Source: Streptomyces sp. B3I8 (lineage in GTDB: Bacteria; Actinomycetota; Actinomycetes; Streptomycetales; Streptomycetaceae). From it: 64,000 nt of DNA. The notes beneath the pieces were generated by a model. That model searched no databases, had not been told where the DNA came from, and saw only the letters and a program-made list of their open reading frames with translations. Below are positions 8,354 through 16,085 of this stretch, piece by piece. Position 1 is the stretch's first letter, and the number at the start of each line of letters is the position of its first letter. The stretch spans positions 2,121,501 to 2,185,500 of the forward strand of contig NZ_JAUSYN010000002.1 of the NCBI RefSeq assembly GCF_030816915.1, read 5' to 3'. The position numbers and the translations under genes are program-made.

Positions 8354-8360
8354 ACCCGTT

Positions 8361-9233
8361 TCAGGCGGACGCCGCCCGCAGGATCTCCGCCGCCACCACC
8401 GGCACCGACCCCGGATGCAGCCACAGGAACAGGTTCGGCTCCACCAGCTCCAGTTCCATCACGCACGGCCGCCCGTCGTCCCCGTCGACGAGGTCGACCC
8501 GCGCGTACAACAGCGCGGGATCCCCCGGCACCGCCGCCAACGCCCGCTCCGCCACCGCGACCTCCGCCGCCGTCGGCTGCCACACCTCCAGCCCGGGATG
8601 CGCGGTCTTGCGCGCGTCGTACGGCGTACCCGGCGTGAGCACCGCCTTCTTGCGGCTCGCGTGCACCAGGCGCCCGCCGAAGAACAGCAGCGGCCGCTCG
8701 CCGGTGACGTCGATGGCCTTGAGATACGGCTGCACCATCGCGGTCAGCCCCTCCGCGTGCATCCGCTCCAGGTGCCGTACGGCGGTCGCGCGCTCGCCCG
8801 GGGCGTACCGCGCGGCGTACCGGGAGCCCGCCCCGGAGGTCGGCTTGATCACGTACTCCCGGTCCTCGGGCAGCTCCGCCGGGTCGCCGGGGGCGAGGTA
8901 GCCGGTGGGCACCGTGGGGACGCCGGCGGCGGCCAGCTCCCCCAGGTACCGCTTGTCCGTGTTCCACCGTACGACCGGGGCCGGATTGGCCAGCCGGGTC
9001 AGCTTCCCGCACCGCTCGGCCCAGGCCGTGAACTCCGCCACCCGCAGGGTGTAGTCCCAGGTGGAACGGATCACGACGAGGTCGAAGGAGGCCCAGTCCA
9101 CGTCCGGGTCGTCCCAGAACACCGTCTCCGCCCGAGCCCCGGCCCCGTCGAGCGCCGACAGCAGCAGGGGCAGATCGCGGTCCTCGGGGCCGTCCGGTCC
9201 ACGTCGGTAGGTGGCGAGGGCTATGTGGGGCAC
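8361..9233 (-). CDS. ATP-grasp domain protein (RimK/glutathione-synthetase-like)
   Basis: The 290-residue protein carries an ATP-grasp core: an N-terminal Rossmann-like preface (H-I-A-L-A-T-Y then D-L-V-V-I-R-S-T-W-D-Y), the glycine-rich lid Y-V-I-K-P-T-S-G-A-G-S-R-Y near residue 140, and a C-terminal metal-binding segment C-V-M-E-L-E-L-V-E-P-N-L-F-L-W. The Glu-x-Glu and Asn that hold Mg2+ in this fold are present. Members ligate a carboxylate to an amine through an acyl-phosphate; the substrate here is unknown. The GTG at 9233 gives the expected beginning V-P-H-I-A-L. It is monocistronic, divergent from matB and separated from it by a tandem-repeat tract. Confidence 0.8.
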   Translation of the reverse strand: MPHIALATYRRGPDGPEDRDLPLLLSALDGAGARAETVFWDDPDVDWASFDLVVIRSTWDYTLRVAEFTAWAERCGKLTRLANPAPVVRWNTDKRYLGELAAAGVPTVPTGYLAPGDPAELPEDREYVIKPTSGAGSRYAARYAPGERATAVRHLERMHAEGLTAMVQPYLKAIDVTGERPLLFFGGRLVHASRKKAVLTPGTPYDARKTAHPGLEVWQPTAAEVAVAERALAAVPGDPALLYARVDLVDGDDGRPCVMELELVEPNLFLWLHPGSVPVVAAEILRAASA

Positions 9234-9349
9234 GGCATGGACTCCTGACCTCGGACGACGGTGGCACGGATCGGCCCCGGCGAGGCTAACAAGCCTCCCG
9301 CACCGGCCTCGCTCCGTTTCCGGATGCGGACGGCCGGGAGCCGCGGGGC

Positions 9350-9423
9350 GGGAACGTGACGGGGGCGGGCACGTGACGGGGACGGGCACGTGACGGGAAC
9401 GGGCACGTGACGGGAACGGGCAC
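9350..9423. repeat. 17-bp tandem repeat tract
   Basis: About four copies of a 17-bp unit containing GGGCACGTGACGGG are arrayed head to tail in the region between the ATP-grasp gene and matB. Each unit holds CACGTG, itself a palindrome, so the array could present several protein-binding sites, or be simple slippage. Confidence 0.7.
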
Positions 9424-9470
9424 CGCGTGCTGGCGGACCCGGTGACAGCCGCGTAGGTTCGCGAGTCGGA

Positions 9471-9506
9471 CAGTCGTCCCAGTCGTCCCAGTCGTACAGT
9501 CGTCCG
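9471..9506. repeat. Short CAGTCGTCC tandem repeat before matB
   Basis: Roughly four near-copies of CAGTCGTCC lie 28-63 bp upstream of the matB start, in the position expected for the 5-prime leader or core promoter. The function is unknown; it may vary in length between strains. Confidence 0.6.
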
Positions 9507-9533
9507 TTCGTCCCCGCTCGAGGAGTGTGCCGC

Positions 9534-11099
9534 GTGTCCCTGCTGTTTCCGGCGTTGTTCCAGGCCGCGACGGACGACTCGGCGACCGTCCGCCGGCCCG
9601 CCCTGCGCTTCGGCACGCATGCCCTGAGCCACGGCGAACTGGCCGTCGCGGCGCGGCGGTTCGCGGCGCGGGTGCGCGAGGCCGCGGACGGCGGGCGGGT
9701 GGCGGTGTGGGCGACACCGGTGCTGGAGACGGCGGTGGGCGTGGTGGCCGCGCTGGAGGCCGGCCTCGCCGTCGTCCCGCTCAACCCCCGGTCGGGCAAG
9801 GCCGAGTTGGAGCACATCCTGGCGGACAGCGCACCGCGACTGCTCCTCGCGGCACCGGGAGAAGAACTTCCGCGGGCGGTGCGGGAGTTGAGGCGGCTTG
9901 ACGTCACGATCGACGCCGGGATCCGTACCGGGACCGACGCCGGGACCGGCACCGGGATCGACGCCGGGACCGGCACCGGGACCGGCACCGGGATCGATCT
10001 CGGGGGCAGCGAGACCGTCCCGGCCCTGGACGAACCCAACCCCGAGTCCCCCGCCTTCGTCGTCTACACGTCCGGCACCACCGGCCCGCCGAAGGGCGCC
10101 GTCATCCCCCGCCGGGCCGTCGCCGCCACGCTGGACGCGCTGGCCGACGCCTGGCAGTGGACCGCCGACGACGTCCTCGTCCACGGCCTGCCGCTGTTCC
10201 ACGTGCACGGGCTGATCCTCGGCGTCCTCGGCCCGCTGCGGCGCGGCGGGGCCGTGCGCCACCTGGGCCGGTTCTCCACCGAGGGCGTGGCCCGGGAGCT
10301 GAACTCCGGGGCGACGATGCTGTTCGGGGTGCCCACGATGTACCACCGGATCGCCGAGGCGCTGCCCGGTGACCCCGAGCTGGTGCGGGCGCTCGCCGGG
10401 GCCCGGCTGCTGGTGTCCGGGTCGGCCGCGCTGCCCGTCCACGACCACGAGCGGATCGCGGCGGCGACCGGGCGCCGGGTCGTCGAGCGGTACGGCATGA
10501 CGGAGACGCTGATGAACACCGCCGTCCGCGCCGACGGCGAGGCCGGGCCGGGCACGGTCGGACTGCCCCTGCCGGGGGTCGAACTGCGGCTCGTGGAGGA
10601 GGACGGGACGCCGATCGCCGCGTACGACGGGGAGACGGTCGGCGAGATCCAGGTGCGCGGGCCGAACCTGTTCACCGGTTATCTGCACCGGCCGGACGCC
10701 ACCGCCGGCGCGTTCACCGCCGACGGCTGGTTCCGCACCGGCGACATGGCGGTCCGGGACCCGGACGGTCACGTCCGCATCGTGGGCCGGAAGGCGACGG
10801 ACCTGATCAAGAGCGGCGGCTACAAGATCGGCGCCGGGGAGATCGAGAACGCGCTCCTCGAACACCCCGGGGTGAGCGAGGCGGCGGTCACGGGCGAGCC
10901 GGACGCGGACCTCGGCGAGCGGGTGGTCGCATGGGTGGTGGCGGCGGAGCCGGCATCACCACCGGCGCCCGAGGCGCTGGCCGCGCACGTCGCGGAGCGG
11001 CTCGCCCCGCACAAGCGGCCACGGGTCGTCCACTACCTGGACGCCCTGCCGCGCAACGACATGGGGAAGCTGCTGAAGCGGGCGTTGCGGACGCCCTGA
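9534..11099 (+). CDS. matB: Malonyl-CoA synthetase (acyl-CoA synthetase family)
   Basis: A 521-residue ANL-superfamily enzyme: ATP + malonate (or methylmalonate) + CoA gives malonyl-CoA + AMP + PPi, feeding fatty-acid and polyketide synthesis. The P-loop Y-T-S-G-T-T-G-P-P-K-G is near residue 180, the E-R-Y-G-M-T-E-T motif in the centre, and the catalytic Lys is in the C-terminal segment N-D-M-G-K-L-L-K-R-A-L. The malonate-type pocket context V-P-T-M-Y-H-R and the whole-protein resemblance recalled for S. coelicolor MatB support the name. GAGGAG 10 nt upstream selects the GTG at 9534 over 9525. Unusual is a linker near residues 125-155 built of Gly-Thr/Asp repeats, encoded by a tandem DNA repeat around 9920-10005. 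Confidence 0.93.
   Translation: MSLLFPALFQAATDDSATVRRPALRFGTHALSHGELAVAARRFAARVREAADGGRVAVWATPVLETAVGVVAALEAGLAVVPLNPRSGKAELEHILADSAPRLLLAAPGEELPRAVRELRRLDVTIDAGIRTGTDAGTGTGIDAGTGTGTGTGIDLGGSETVPALDEPNPESPAFVVYTSGTTGPPKGAVIPRRAVAATLDALADAWQWTADDVLVHGLPLFHVHGLILGVLGPLRRGGAVRHLGRFSTEGVARELNSGATMLFGVPTMYHRIAEALPGDPELVRALAGARLLVSGSAALPVHDHERIAAATGRRVVERYGMTETLMNTAVRADGEAGPGTVGLPLPGVELRLVEEDGTPIAAYDGETVGEIQVRGPNLFTGYLHRPDATAGAFTADGWFRTGDMAVRDPDGHVRIVGRKATDLIKSGGYKIGAGEIENALLEHPGVSEAAVTGEPDADLGERVVAWVVAAEPASPPAPEALAAHVAERLAPHKRPRVVHYLDALPRNDMGKLLKRALRTP
9920..10005 (+). repeat. In-frame tandem repeat inside matB
   Basis: Repeated 12-bp-like units (GGGACCGGCACC and GGGATCGACGCC variants) encode alternating Gly-Thr and Gly-Ile-Asp-Ala. 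The tract lies in the N-terminal domain before the P-loop and is multiple-of-three, so it lengthens a surface loop without breaking the enzyme. Confidence 0.75.
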
Positions 11100-11312
11100 G
11101 CACGGCGGCGCCACGCACGCGCTGCACCCGCCGTGAACACGGCGCCACGGACGCCTTGACCACTGCACCGCGCACGCCCCGCACAGTTCACCCGTTCGGG
11201 CGTTCCCTGCCCGGCCCAGCTCCGCGCGCGGGAACGGGTGGTCGCGCTCACGATGCGAGTGAGGGGCCGCCGGCCGGAGGTCCCACGGTCCGTGCCTCGG
11301 GAGGATGTCGCC

Positions 11313-12350
11313 GTGACCGCGAGTCTGGAGCAGTTGCGCCGTTGCCACTTCGCCGTCGACCTGGGGGCGGCGAGGACCCGGGTCTATGTGAAAGGGGTCG
11401 GGCTGGTCGTCGACCAGCCCAGTGCCGCCGCCGTCAACACACAGACCGGGGCGCTGATCGCGGTCGGGGAGTTCGCCGAGAAGATGACCGGGCGCACGCC
11501 CTCGTACATCAGGGTGGTGCGGCCCGTCTCCGGCGGCACGGTGGTCGACATCGAGATGGCCCAGCGGATGCTGCGGCAGCTGCTCGGCGAGAAGCTGCGC
11601 CGCACGCTGCGCCGCAAGCCCCGGCTGCGGGCGGCCGCCTGCACCCCGCACGACGCCGATCCGCTGGCCCAGCGCGCCACCGTGGAGACGATGGTCGGGC
11701 TCGGGGCGCGGCGGGTGGAGCTGGTGGACACGCTGGTCGCGGCGGCCGTCGGGTGCGGGCTGCCCGTGGAGCGGCCCGAGGCTTCGATGATCATGGTGTG
11801 CGGGGCGGCGGCCACGCAGATCGCGGTGCTGTCGCTGGGCAACATCGTCACCGCCGAGCGCATCCCGGTGGGCGGCGAGGCCGTGGACCACGCGATCGTG
11901 CAGCATCTGCGCCACCAGCACGAGTTGATGCTGCCCAGCCAGTCGGTACGGCCGCTGCAGGTCGCCCTGTCCGGCAACGGGCTCACCCCGGGCGGCCCCG
12001 AGGTCACCGAGATCCACGGCCGAGACGTGGCCACCGGGCTCCCCCGCTCGGTGAAGGTCGACACCGCCGCCGTGCGCAACGCCATCCAGACCCCGCTCAC
12101 CGCCGTCCTCGACGGCATCGGCAAGGTGCTGCGGGACTGCCCGCCCGACCTGGTCGCCGATCTCGCCGACCGGGGCATCATGATGGTCGGCGGCAGCGCC
12201 CTGCTGCCGGGGCTCGACCAGATGCTGCGGCAGGCGACCGGGATGCCGGTGTACATCGCCGAGCGGCCCGACGTGTGCGCGGTGCAGGGCCTGGGCGAGA
12301 TGCTGGAGGGCCGGATCGAACCGCTGGTGCTGGACCCGCTGGCCGCCTGA
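11313..12350 (+). CDS. mbl: MreB-like actin homologue Mbl
   Basis: The 345-residue protein is an actin-fold ATPase of the MreB/Mbl group. Phosphate-1 loop F-A-V-D-L-G-A-A-R-T-R-V is at residues 12-24, connect-2 region R-G-I-M-M-V-G-G-S-A-L-L-P-G-L is near 285, with A-V-Q-G-L-G-E-M-L at the C-terminus. Streptomyces encodes several divergent MreB relatives; S. coelicolor Mbl acts with MreB in spore-wall synthesis. Compared with true MreB, key stretches are degenerate (C-G-A-A-A-T instead of D-I-G-G-G-T around residue 170), as expected of Mbl. GTG 11313 has GGAGG upstream. It follows matB on the same strand after 213 bp with nothing evident between. Confidence 0.85.
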   Translation: MTASLEQLRRCHFAVDLGAARTRVYVKGVGLVVDQPSAAAVNTQTGALIAVGEFAEKMTGRTPSYIRVVRPVSGGTVVDIEMAQRMLRQLLGEKLRRTLRRKPRLRAAACTPHDADPLAQRATVETMVGLGARRVELVDTLVAAAVGCGLPVERPEASMIMVCGAAATQIAVLSLGNIVTAERIPVGGEAVDHAIVQHLRHQHELMLPSQSVRPLQVALSGNGLTPGGPEVTEIHGRDVATGLPRSVKVDTAAVRNAIQTPLTAVLDGIGKVLRDCPPDLVADLADRGIMMVGGSALLPGLDQMLRQATGMPVYIAERPDVCAVQGLGEMLEGRIEPLVLDPLAA

Positions 12351-12498
12351 CCCCCGACGCCGCCGTGCCCCGGCCGCCGTGAACGCGCGCGGGGCGTACG
12401 ACAGTCACGGCGGTGGGCGCCGGGGGGTGAGCGATAGGTTCCGGTGGCGGGTGACCGTTAGGGTGCACGGGACGACCATGCCCGCGGAGGTGGTGTCC

Positions 12499-12984
12499 GT
12501 GTCCCGGATCGGAATCACCGGGCACCGCTGCGTACCCAGCGAGGTACTGCCCGCGGTGCGCTCGGGCATCGTCGCGGAGCTCGCGGAACTGAGCCTGGAA
12601 CCGGCCGCGGTGGCGTTCAGCGCGCTGGCCGCCGGGAGCGACCAGCTCTTCGCCCAGCTCGCGCTGGACCACGGCGTCCCGGTGACCGCCGTCATCCCCG
12701 GCATGGACTACGAGGCCCACCTCGGTGACGAGCGGGTGCGCGGCACCTACCGGCAACTGCTCGCCGCCTGCGCGGACCGCGTCCGGCTGCCGCTGGAACC
12801 CACCCACGAGGAGGCGTACTACGCGGCGGGCCGCTGGATCGTCGACCACACCGACCGGCTGCTCGCGGTGTGGGACGGGCACCCGGCGCGCGGCCTGGGC
12901 GGCACCGCCGACGTGGTGGCGTACGCGCGCAGCACCGGCGTCCCGGTGCGGGTGCTGTGGCGGCCGGGGGTCAGCCGGGCGTGA
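12499..12984 (+). CDS. SLOG/LOG-like Rossmann-fold nucleotide-binding protein
   Basis: A 161-residue protein with a single alpha/beta domain: R-I-G-I-T-G-H-R at the N-terminus as a phosphate-binding loop, F-S-A-L-A-A-G-S-D-Q-L-F-A-Q-L-A-L at about 45-62, V-T-A-V-I-P near 70, and a late L-A-V-W-D-G-H-P-A-R-G-L-G-G-T-A-D-V-V motif, where G-x-G-G-T-A-D matches the nucleotide/ligand end of the SLOG (SMF/DprA-LOG) superfamily. Such proteins bind or process nucleotide-derived ligands; several are predicted sensors in conflict systems. The GTG at 12499 is chosen for its 9-nt spacing to GGAGG. It converges on a SLATT-like membrane protein, a pairing known from predicted SLOG/SLATT immune modules. Family call is good; function is inferred. 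Confidence 0.72.
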   Translation: MSRIGITGHRCVPSEVLPAVRSGIVAELAELSLEPAAVAFSALAAGSDQLFAQLALDHGVPVTAVIPGMDYEAHLGDERVRGTYRQLLAACADRVRLPLEPTHEEAYYAAGRWIVDHTDRLLAVWDGHPARGLGGTADVVAYARSTGVPVRVLWRPGVSRA

Positions 12985-12995
12985 CGGCCCGCGTC

Positions 12996-13061
12996 CCGCC
13001 GTCCGCCGACCGCCGTCCGCCGACCGCCGACCGCCGTCGGCCGTCGGCCGTCGGCCGTCGG
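12996..13061. repeat. Self-complementary tandem repeat between convergent genes
   Basis: Repeats of CCGCCGAC in the left half are followed by repeats of GTCGGCC in the right half, so the two halves pair into a long hairpin. It fills the 78-bp gap between the stop codons of the SLOG and SLATT genes and would terminate transcription from both sides. Confidence 0.75.
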
Positions 13062-13062
13062 C

Positions 13063-13956
13063 TCAGGATCCGAACCGCACCAGCCAGTCCGTGTGTTGCG
13101 GGCTGCACAGCCGCTCCACGTCCTCGACCGCGTCGGCCCAGCCCTCCTCGGTGACGGTGGTGCCCATCGCCAGCCGCGCGGTGTCCAGATCCTGTTCGAT
13201 GAGGGCGTGCGCGTACTCCAGCGGGCGGTGCCTGCGCACCTCCTGCCAGGCCACCCCGGCCGCCGCGGCGGCGGAGAACAGACCGTTGAGGTCCCAGTTG
13301 CCGAGCAGGCCGTAGGCCCGCAGCGCGGCCGTGACGAGGGCGAACAGGGTGAGCACCGCGGTGCCGGCGGACCAGCGGGAGGAGGCGCGGTGGGCCTGCG
13401 CGGACCGTTTGCCGTACCAGACGAGCTGCTCCAGGACCCGTTCGCGGACGTAAGTGTCGCGCCGGGCCTCGAACGGCTTGGCGCGCACGGCCCGCATCTG
13501 CGGGGTGATCTGTTCGGCGATGCGGAGGAGGGCGAGCCCGGCGGTGGCATCGCCGTGGTCCTCCCAGCCGACCTTGCGCAGTTCCCGCAGCCGGTCCGCG
13601 AGCCGTTCGGCGAACAGCCCGTCCGGGTCGACGACGCCGGTGCGGAACGCCCCGCCGTGCACCATGTACTGCCAGGCCAGCGACTTGACGACCTCGGCGG
13701 CCGCGCGGTGCGCCTGCCAGTGGGCGCGGGCCCTGCGGCGCGCGGTGTACAGGCCGAGGATCGCCGCCAGCCCGTAGCACAGGGCGGCGAGCGTCGCCCA
13801 GAACCGGCCCGCCCAGTGCTCGGTGAGTGTCGCGGCGGCGGTGCCCGACAGCAGCACGGTGAGCTGTGTGCGGGTGGCCCGGAAGGCCTCGCTCTGCCGG
13901 CTGAGCGCCAGGCGGTCGTTCTCCACGAAGAGCGGCGGCAGAGCCCTCTCGTCCAC
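13063..13956 (-). CDS. SLATT/DUF4231-like two-transmembrane protein
   Basis: A 297-residue membrane protein. An N-terminal amphipathic region precedes one hydrophobic pair at about residues 40-75 (W-A-T-L-A-A-L-C-Y-G-L-A-A-I-L-G-L-Y), and a second lies at about 205-250 (A-V-L-T-L-F-A-L-V-T-A-A-L and L-F-S-A-A-A-A-A-G-V-A-W), each followed by a basic/helical segment. This duplicated two-helix layout resembles DUF4231 and SLATT effectors, predicted to form pores on signal from SLOG or SMODS partners. The GTG at 13956 has CGGAG nine nt upstream; a TTG at 13965 is alternative. It lies 131 bp downstream of the HExxH-AAC(3) gene on the same strand, so it may be the last gene of the Fxs operon. Topology is seen; effector role is inference. 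Confidence 0.72.
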   Translation of the reverse strand: MDERALPPLFVENDRLALSRQSEAFRATRTQLTVLLSGTAAATLTEHWAGRFWATLAALCYGLAAILGLYTARRRARAHWQAHRAAAEVVKSLAWQYMVHGGAFRTGVVDPDGLFAERLADRLRELRKVGWEDHGDATAGLALLRIAEQITPQMRAVRAKPFEARRDTYVRERVLEQLVWYGKRSAQAHRASSRWSAGTAVLTLFALVTAALRAYGLLGNWDLNGLFSAAAAAGVAWQEVRRHRPLEYAHALIEQDLDTARLAMGTTVTEEGWADAVEDVERLCSPQHTDWLVRFGS

Positions 13957-14087
13957 GTCGACCAACTCCGTTTTCCGGGCCCCCCGTTGCGGCCTCCGTC
14001 ATCGGACCCACCATGGTCGCGCCCCGGCCCGTCCGGCACCAGACGCAGACCGGCCTCGGGGGCCCCGGACGGCCCGGAACCATCCGA

Positions 14088-16085
14088 TCAGGGGACGGCG
14101 GGGCCGGATCCTGCCGCCGGGGCCGACCATGCCGTGGCGTGGGCGACGGCCGGTCCCAGGCCGAACAGCCGGCTGTCGGCGGCGCCGACCCGTCCCCGGA
14201 CGACGGATTCCCCGACGGCGGACGGCCGCCCGCCCTCGCTCTCGTCGCTCTCGTCGCCCGCGCCGGCCTCGTACGACGCGCCAATGCGGGCGAACGGCGA
14301 GGAGTCGAGCCGGACGTCGGTGTACGTGTACCAGGCGCGGCCCCCCTGCCCGTCGCCGACGACGCAGGAGTACATCTGCCGGGGCCGTCCGGGCACCCGG
14401 TACTCGGCGAGGTGGAACGCGGTGCACACCTCCCAGCCGACCCCGAGCAGCAGCACTCGCGCGCCGGCCTCCTCCAGACGGGCCAGCGGGGAGCGTTCGC
14501 CGAGGTGGCAGTCGGGGGCGTGGTCCGCGGTGATCGCGCGGGCGCGGGCGCCGAGGGCGGCGAAGGAGCTCTGCGGGTGGGCGCTGCGCAGCGCGCCGGG
14601 CCGCGCCCGTACGGTCTCGGGCAGCACGCCGACGCCGTAGGCGGGGGTGGTGTCCGGGTCGAACGCGGGCAGCGCGGCGCGGAGTCGCTCCCACTGCGCC
14701 TCGGGGACGGCGTAGCCGCGGGTGCCCGGCCAGCGGGAGGGGTCGGAGTTGTCGGGGGTCTGGGTGTAGACGACGAGGGTGCCGGCCGGGCCGAGGACGT
14801 CCAGGAGCGCGTCCACGACCGTCTCGGCACCGCCCTCGACGGGGCCGAGCGCGCGCAGCGAGGAGTGCACGAGCACGGTGTCCCCGGCGGTGAGCCCGAG
14901 GGCCCGCAGGTCGGCGGCGAGCCGGGCGCGGGTGCACAGGGCAGCGGCCCCGGCACCCGCCCCCGCGCCCGTCCCGGGGTCCGGGCGGCGGATCGCGCGG
15001 CGCAGCTCGGCGACGAACCGTGTCCCCGCGGGCAGGAGTTCACCGCTGTCGAGCAGAGTGCCGGCGGCGGCGTCGGTGTGGCCGTGCCAGGTGTCGTACT
15101 CCCGCCGGGCGCGGGGTCCGCCGACGCCGGCGGCGAGTTCGGCGCGCCAGAAGTCGGTGACGCCGAGGTGCGCGTACGTGCCCTGGAGCAGGGCGCCGGC
15201 CGGGCGGAGGTCGGGGCGCCAGGGGGCGTGGTAGCGGGCGGCGGTGGGCGGGCCGTGCAGCGGCACCAGGTCGAGGAGCGCGCCGAGTTGGACGTGCAGG
15301 AACTCGTGGACGAGGCCGAGGGCGAGCAGGACGGGGTCCTCGGGCAGGGAGGCGGCGACGGCCCCGTACGCGCGCCGGGCGGCGGAGCTGACGCCGCCGC
15401 CGTCGGGGCCGGGCTCCAGCGGGACGAGGGTGGTCAGGCAGGCGGCGACGGCCTCGGCGTGCCAGGGGTGCCGGCGGACGAGGATCCGCCAGGCCTCGGT
15501 GAGCGTCCGCGTCCAGCGCTCCCGTTCGGGGCCGGTGAGGGGCGGGGCGAGGGTGTGACCGTGCGCGTCGCGGAAGGGGCCCCGGTCGGCGAGGCGTACA
15601 TCCAGGACGCGGCCGTCGCATTCGGTGCGCACCCGGGGCCAGGGCGGGCCGTCGGGTGCGTACGGGTCGCGCACGAGGCGGTCGAACCACTCCGTGCCGG
15701 CCGGTTCGGCGCGCTCCAGCGCGACGAGGGTGCGGGCGACGCCCTCGTCGAGGTAGGGCTGGAGCAGGACCTCCCGCCAGGCGTCCGGGTCGCGGCGGTT
15801 GAGCGCGACGAGCCGCCGGTAGGCGTCCCCGACCCGCTCCCCGGCGGCCTCGCGCAGCGCGCGCACCAGCAGCATCCGCTTGCTGAGCTGCCCGGCGCGC
15901 AGCAGCGCGACACGGGAGGCACCGCCCCGGGCGCGGGCCAGCGCGAGGAAGTCCTCGCGCCCGACGGCATGACGTCCGAGGCGGCCCGAAGCGCCCCCGC
16001 GGGCGTCCGTGGTGAGGTACCGGGTGGTGTCCGTGGCGGGCTTTTCGGTGGCGTCCGTGGCGTCCGCGGCATCCGTGGTGCTCAT
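14088..16085 (-). CDS. HExxH peptide-modification domain fused to AAC(3)-like N-acetyltransferase
   Basis: The 665-residue protein has two parts. Residues 1-370 match the HExxH-motif putative peptide-modifying proteins of FxSxx-COOH loci: H-E-F-L-H at 260-264, followed by Y-H-A-P-W-R-P-D-L-R-P, a pattern of the iron/alpha-ketoglutarate HExxH hydroxylases described in RiPP clusters. After a Gly-Ala/Thr linker (about 371-382), residues 383-625 form an aminoglycoside 3-N-acetyltransferase-like domain: G-D-T-V-L-V-H-S-S-L-R-A-L-G, the conserved C-H-L-G-E-R-S-P-L-A-R-L-E and V-L-L-L-G-V-G-W-E-V-C-T-A-F-H-L-A-E. Its ATG overlaps the fxsB stop (ATGA at 16082-16085). In this setting the acetyltransferase probably modifies the peptide or an attached amine; antibiotic resistance is possible but less likely. 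Confidence 0.85.
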   Translation of the reverse strand: MSTTDAADATDATEKPATDTTRYLTTDARGGASGRLGRHAVGREDFLALARARGGASRVALLRAGQLSKRMLLVRALREAAGERVGDAYRRLVALNRRDPDAWREVLLQPYLDEGVARTLVALERAEPAGTEWFDRLVRDPYAPDGPPWPRVRTECDGRVLDVRLADRGPFRDAHGHTLAPPLTGPERERWTRTLTEAWRILVRRHPWHAEAVAACLTTLVPLEPGPDGGGVSSAARRAYGAVAASLPEDPVLLALGLVHEFLHVQLGALLDLVPLHGPPTAARYHAPWRPDLRPAGALLQGTYAHLGVTDFWRAELAAGVGGPRARREYDTWHGHTDAAAGTLLDSGELLPAGTRFVAELRRAIRRPDPGTGAGAGAGAAALCTRARLAADLRALGLTAGDTVLVHSSLRALGPVEGGAETVVDALLDVLGPAGTLVVYTQTPDNSDPSRWPGTRGYAVPEAQWERLRAALPAFDPDTTPAYGVGVLPETVRARPGALRSAHPQSSFAALGARARAITADHAPDCHLGERSPLARLEEAGARVLLLGVGWEVCTAFHLAEYRVPGRPRQMYSCVVGDGQGGRAWYTYTDVRLDSSPFARIGASYEAGAGDESDESEGGRPSAVGESVVRGRVGAADSRLFGLGPAVAHATAWSAPAAGSGPAVP

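Noticed and set aside
9350..9423. Possible CRISPR array
   Set aside because: Units are 17 bp and directly abutting with no spacers and no cas genes.
14088..15000. Stand-alone aminoglycoside resistance gene
   Set aside because: The AAC(3)-like domain has no start of its own, is fused to the HExxH domain and lies in an fxs operon.
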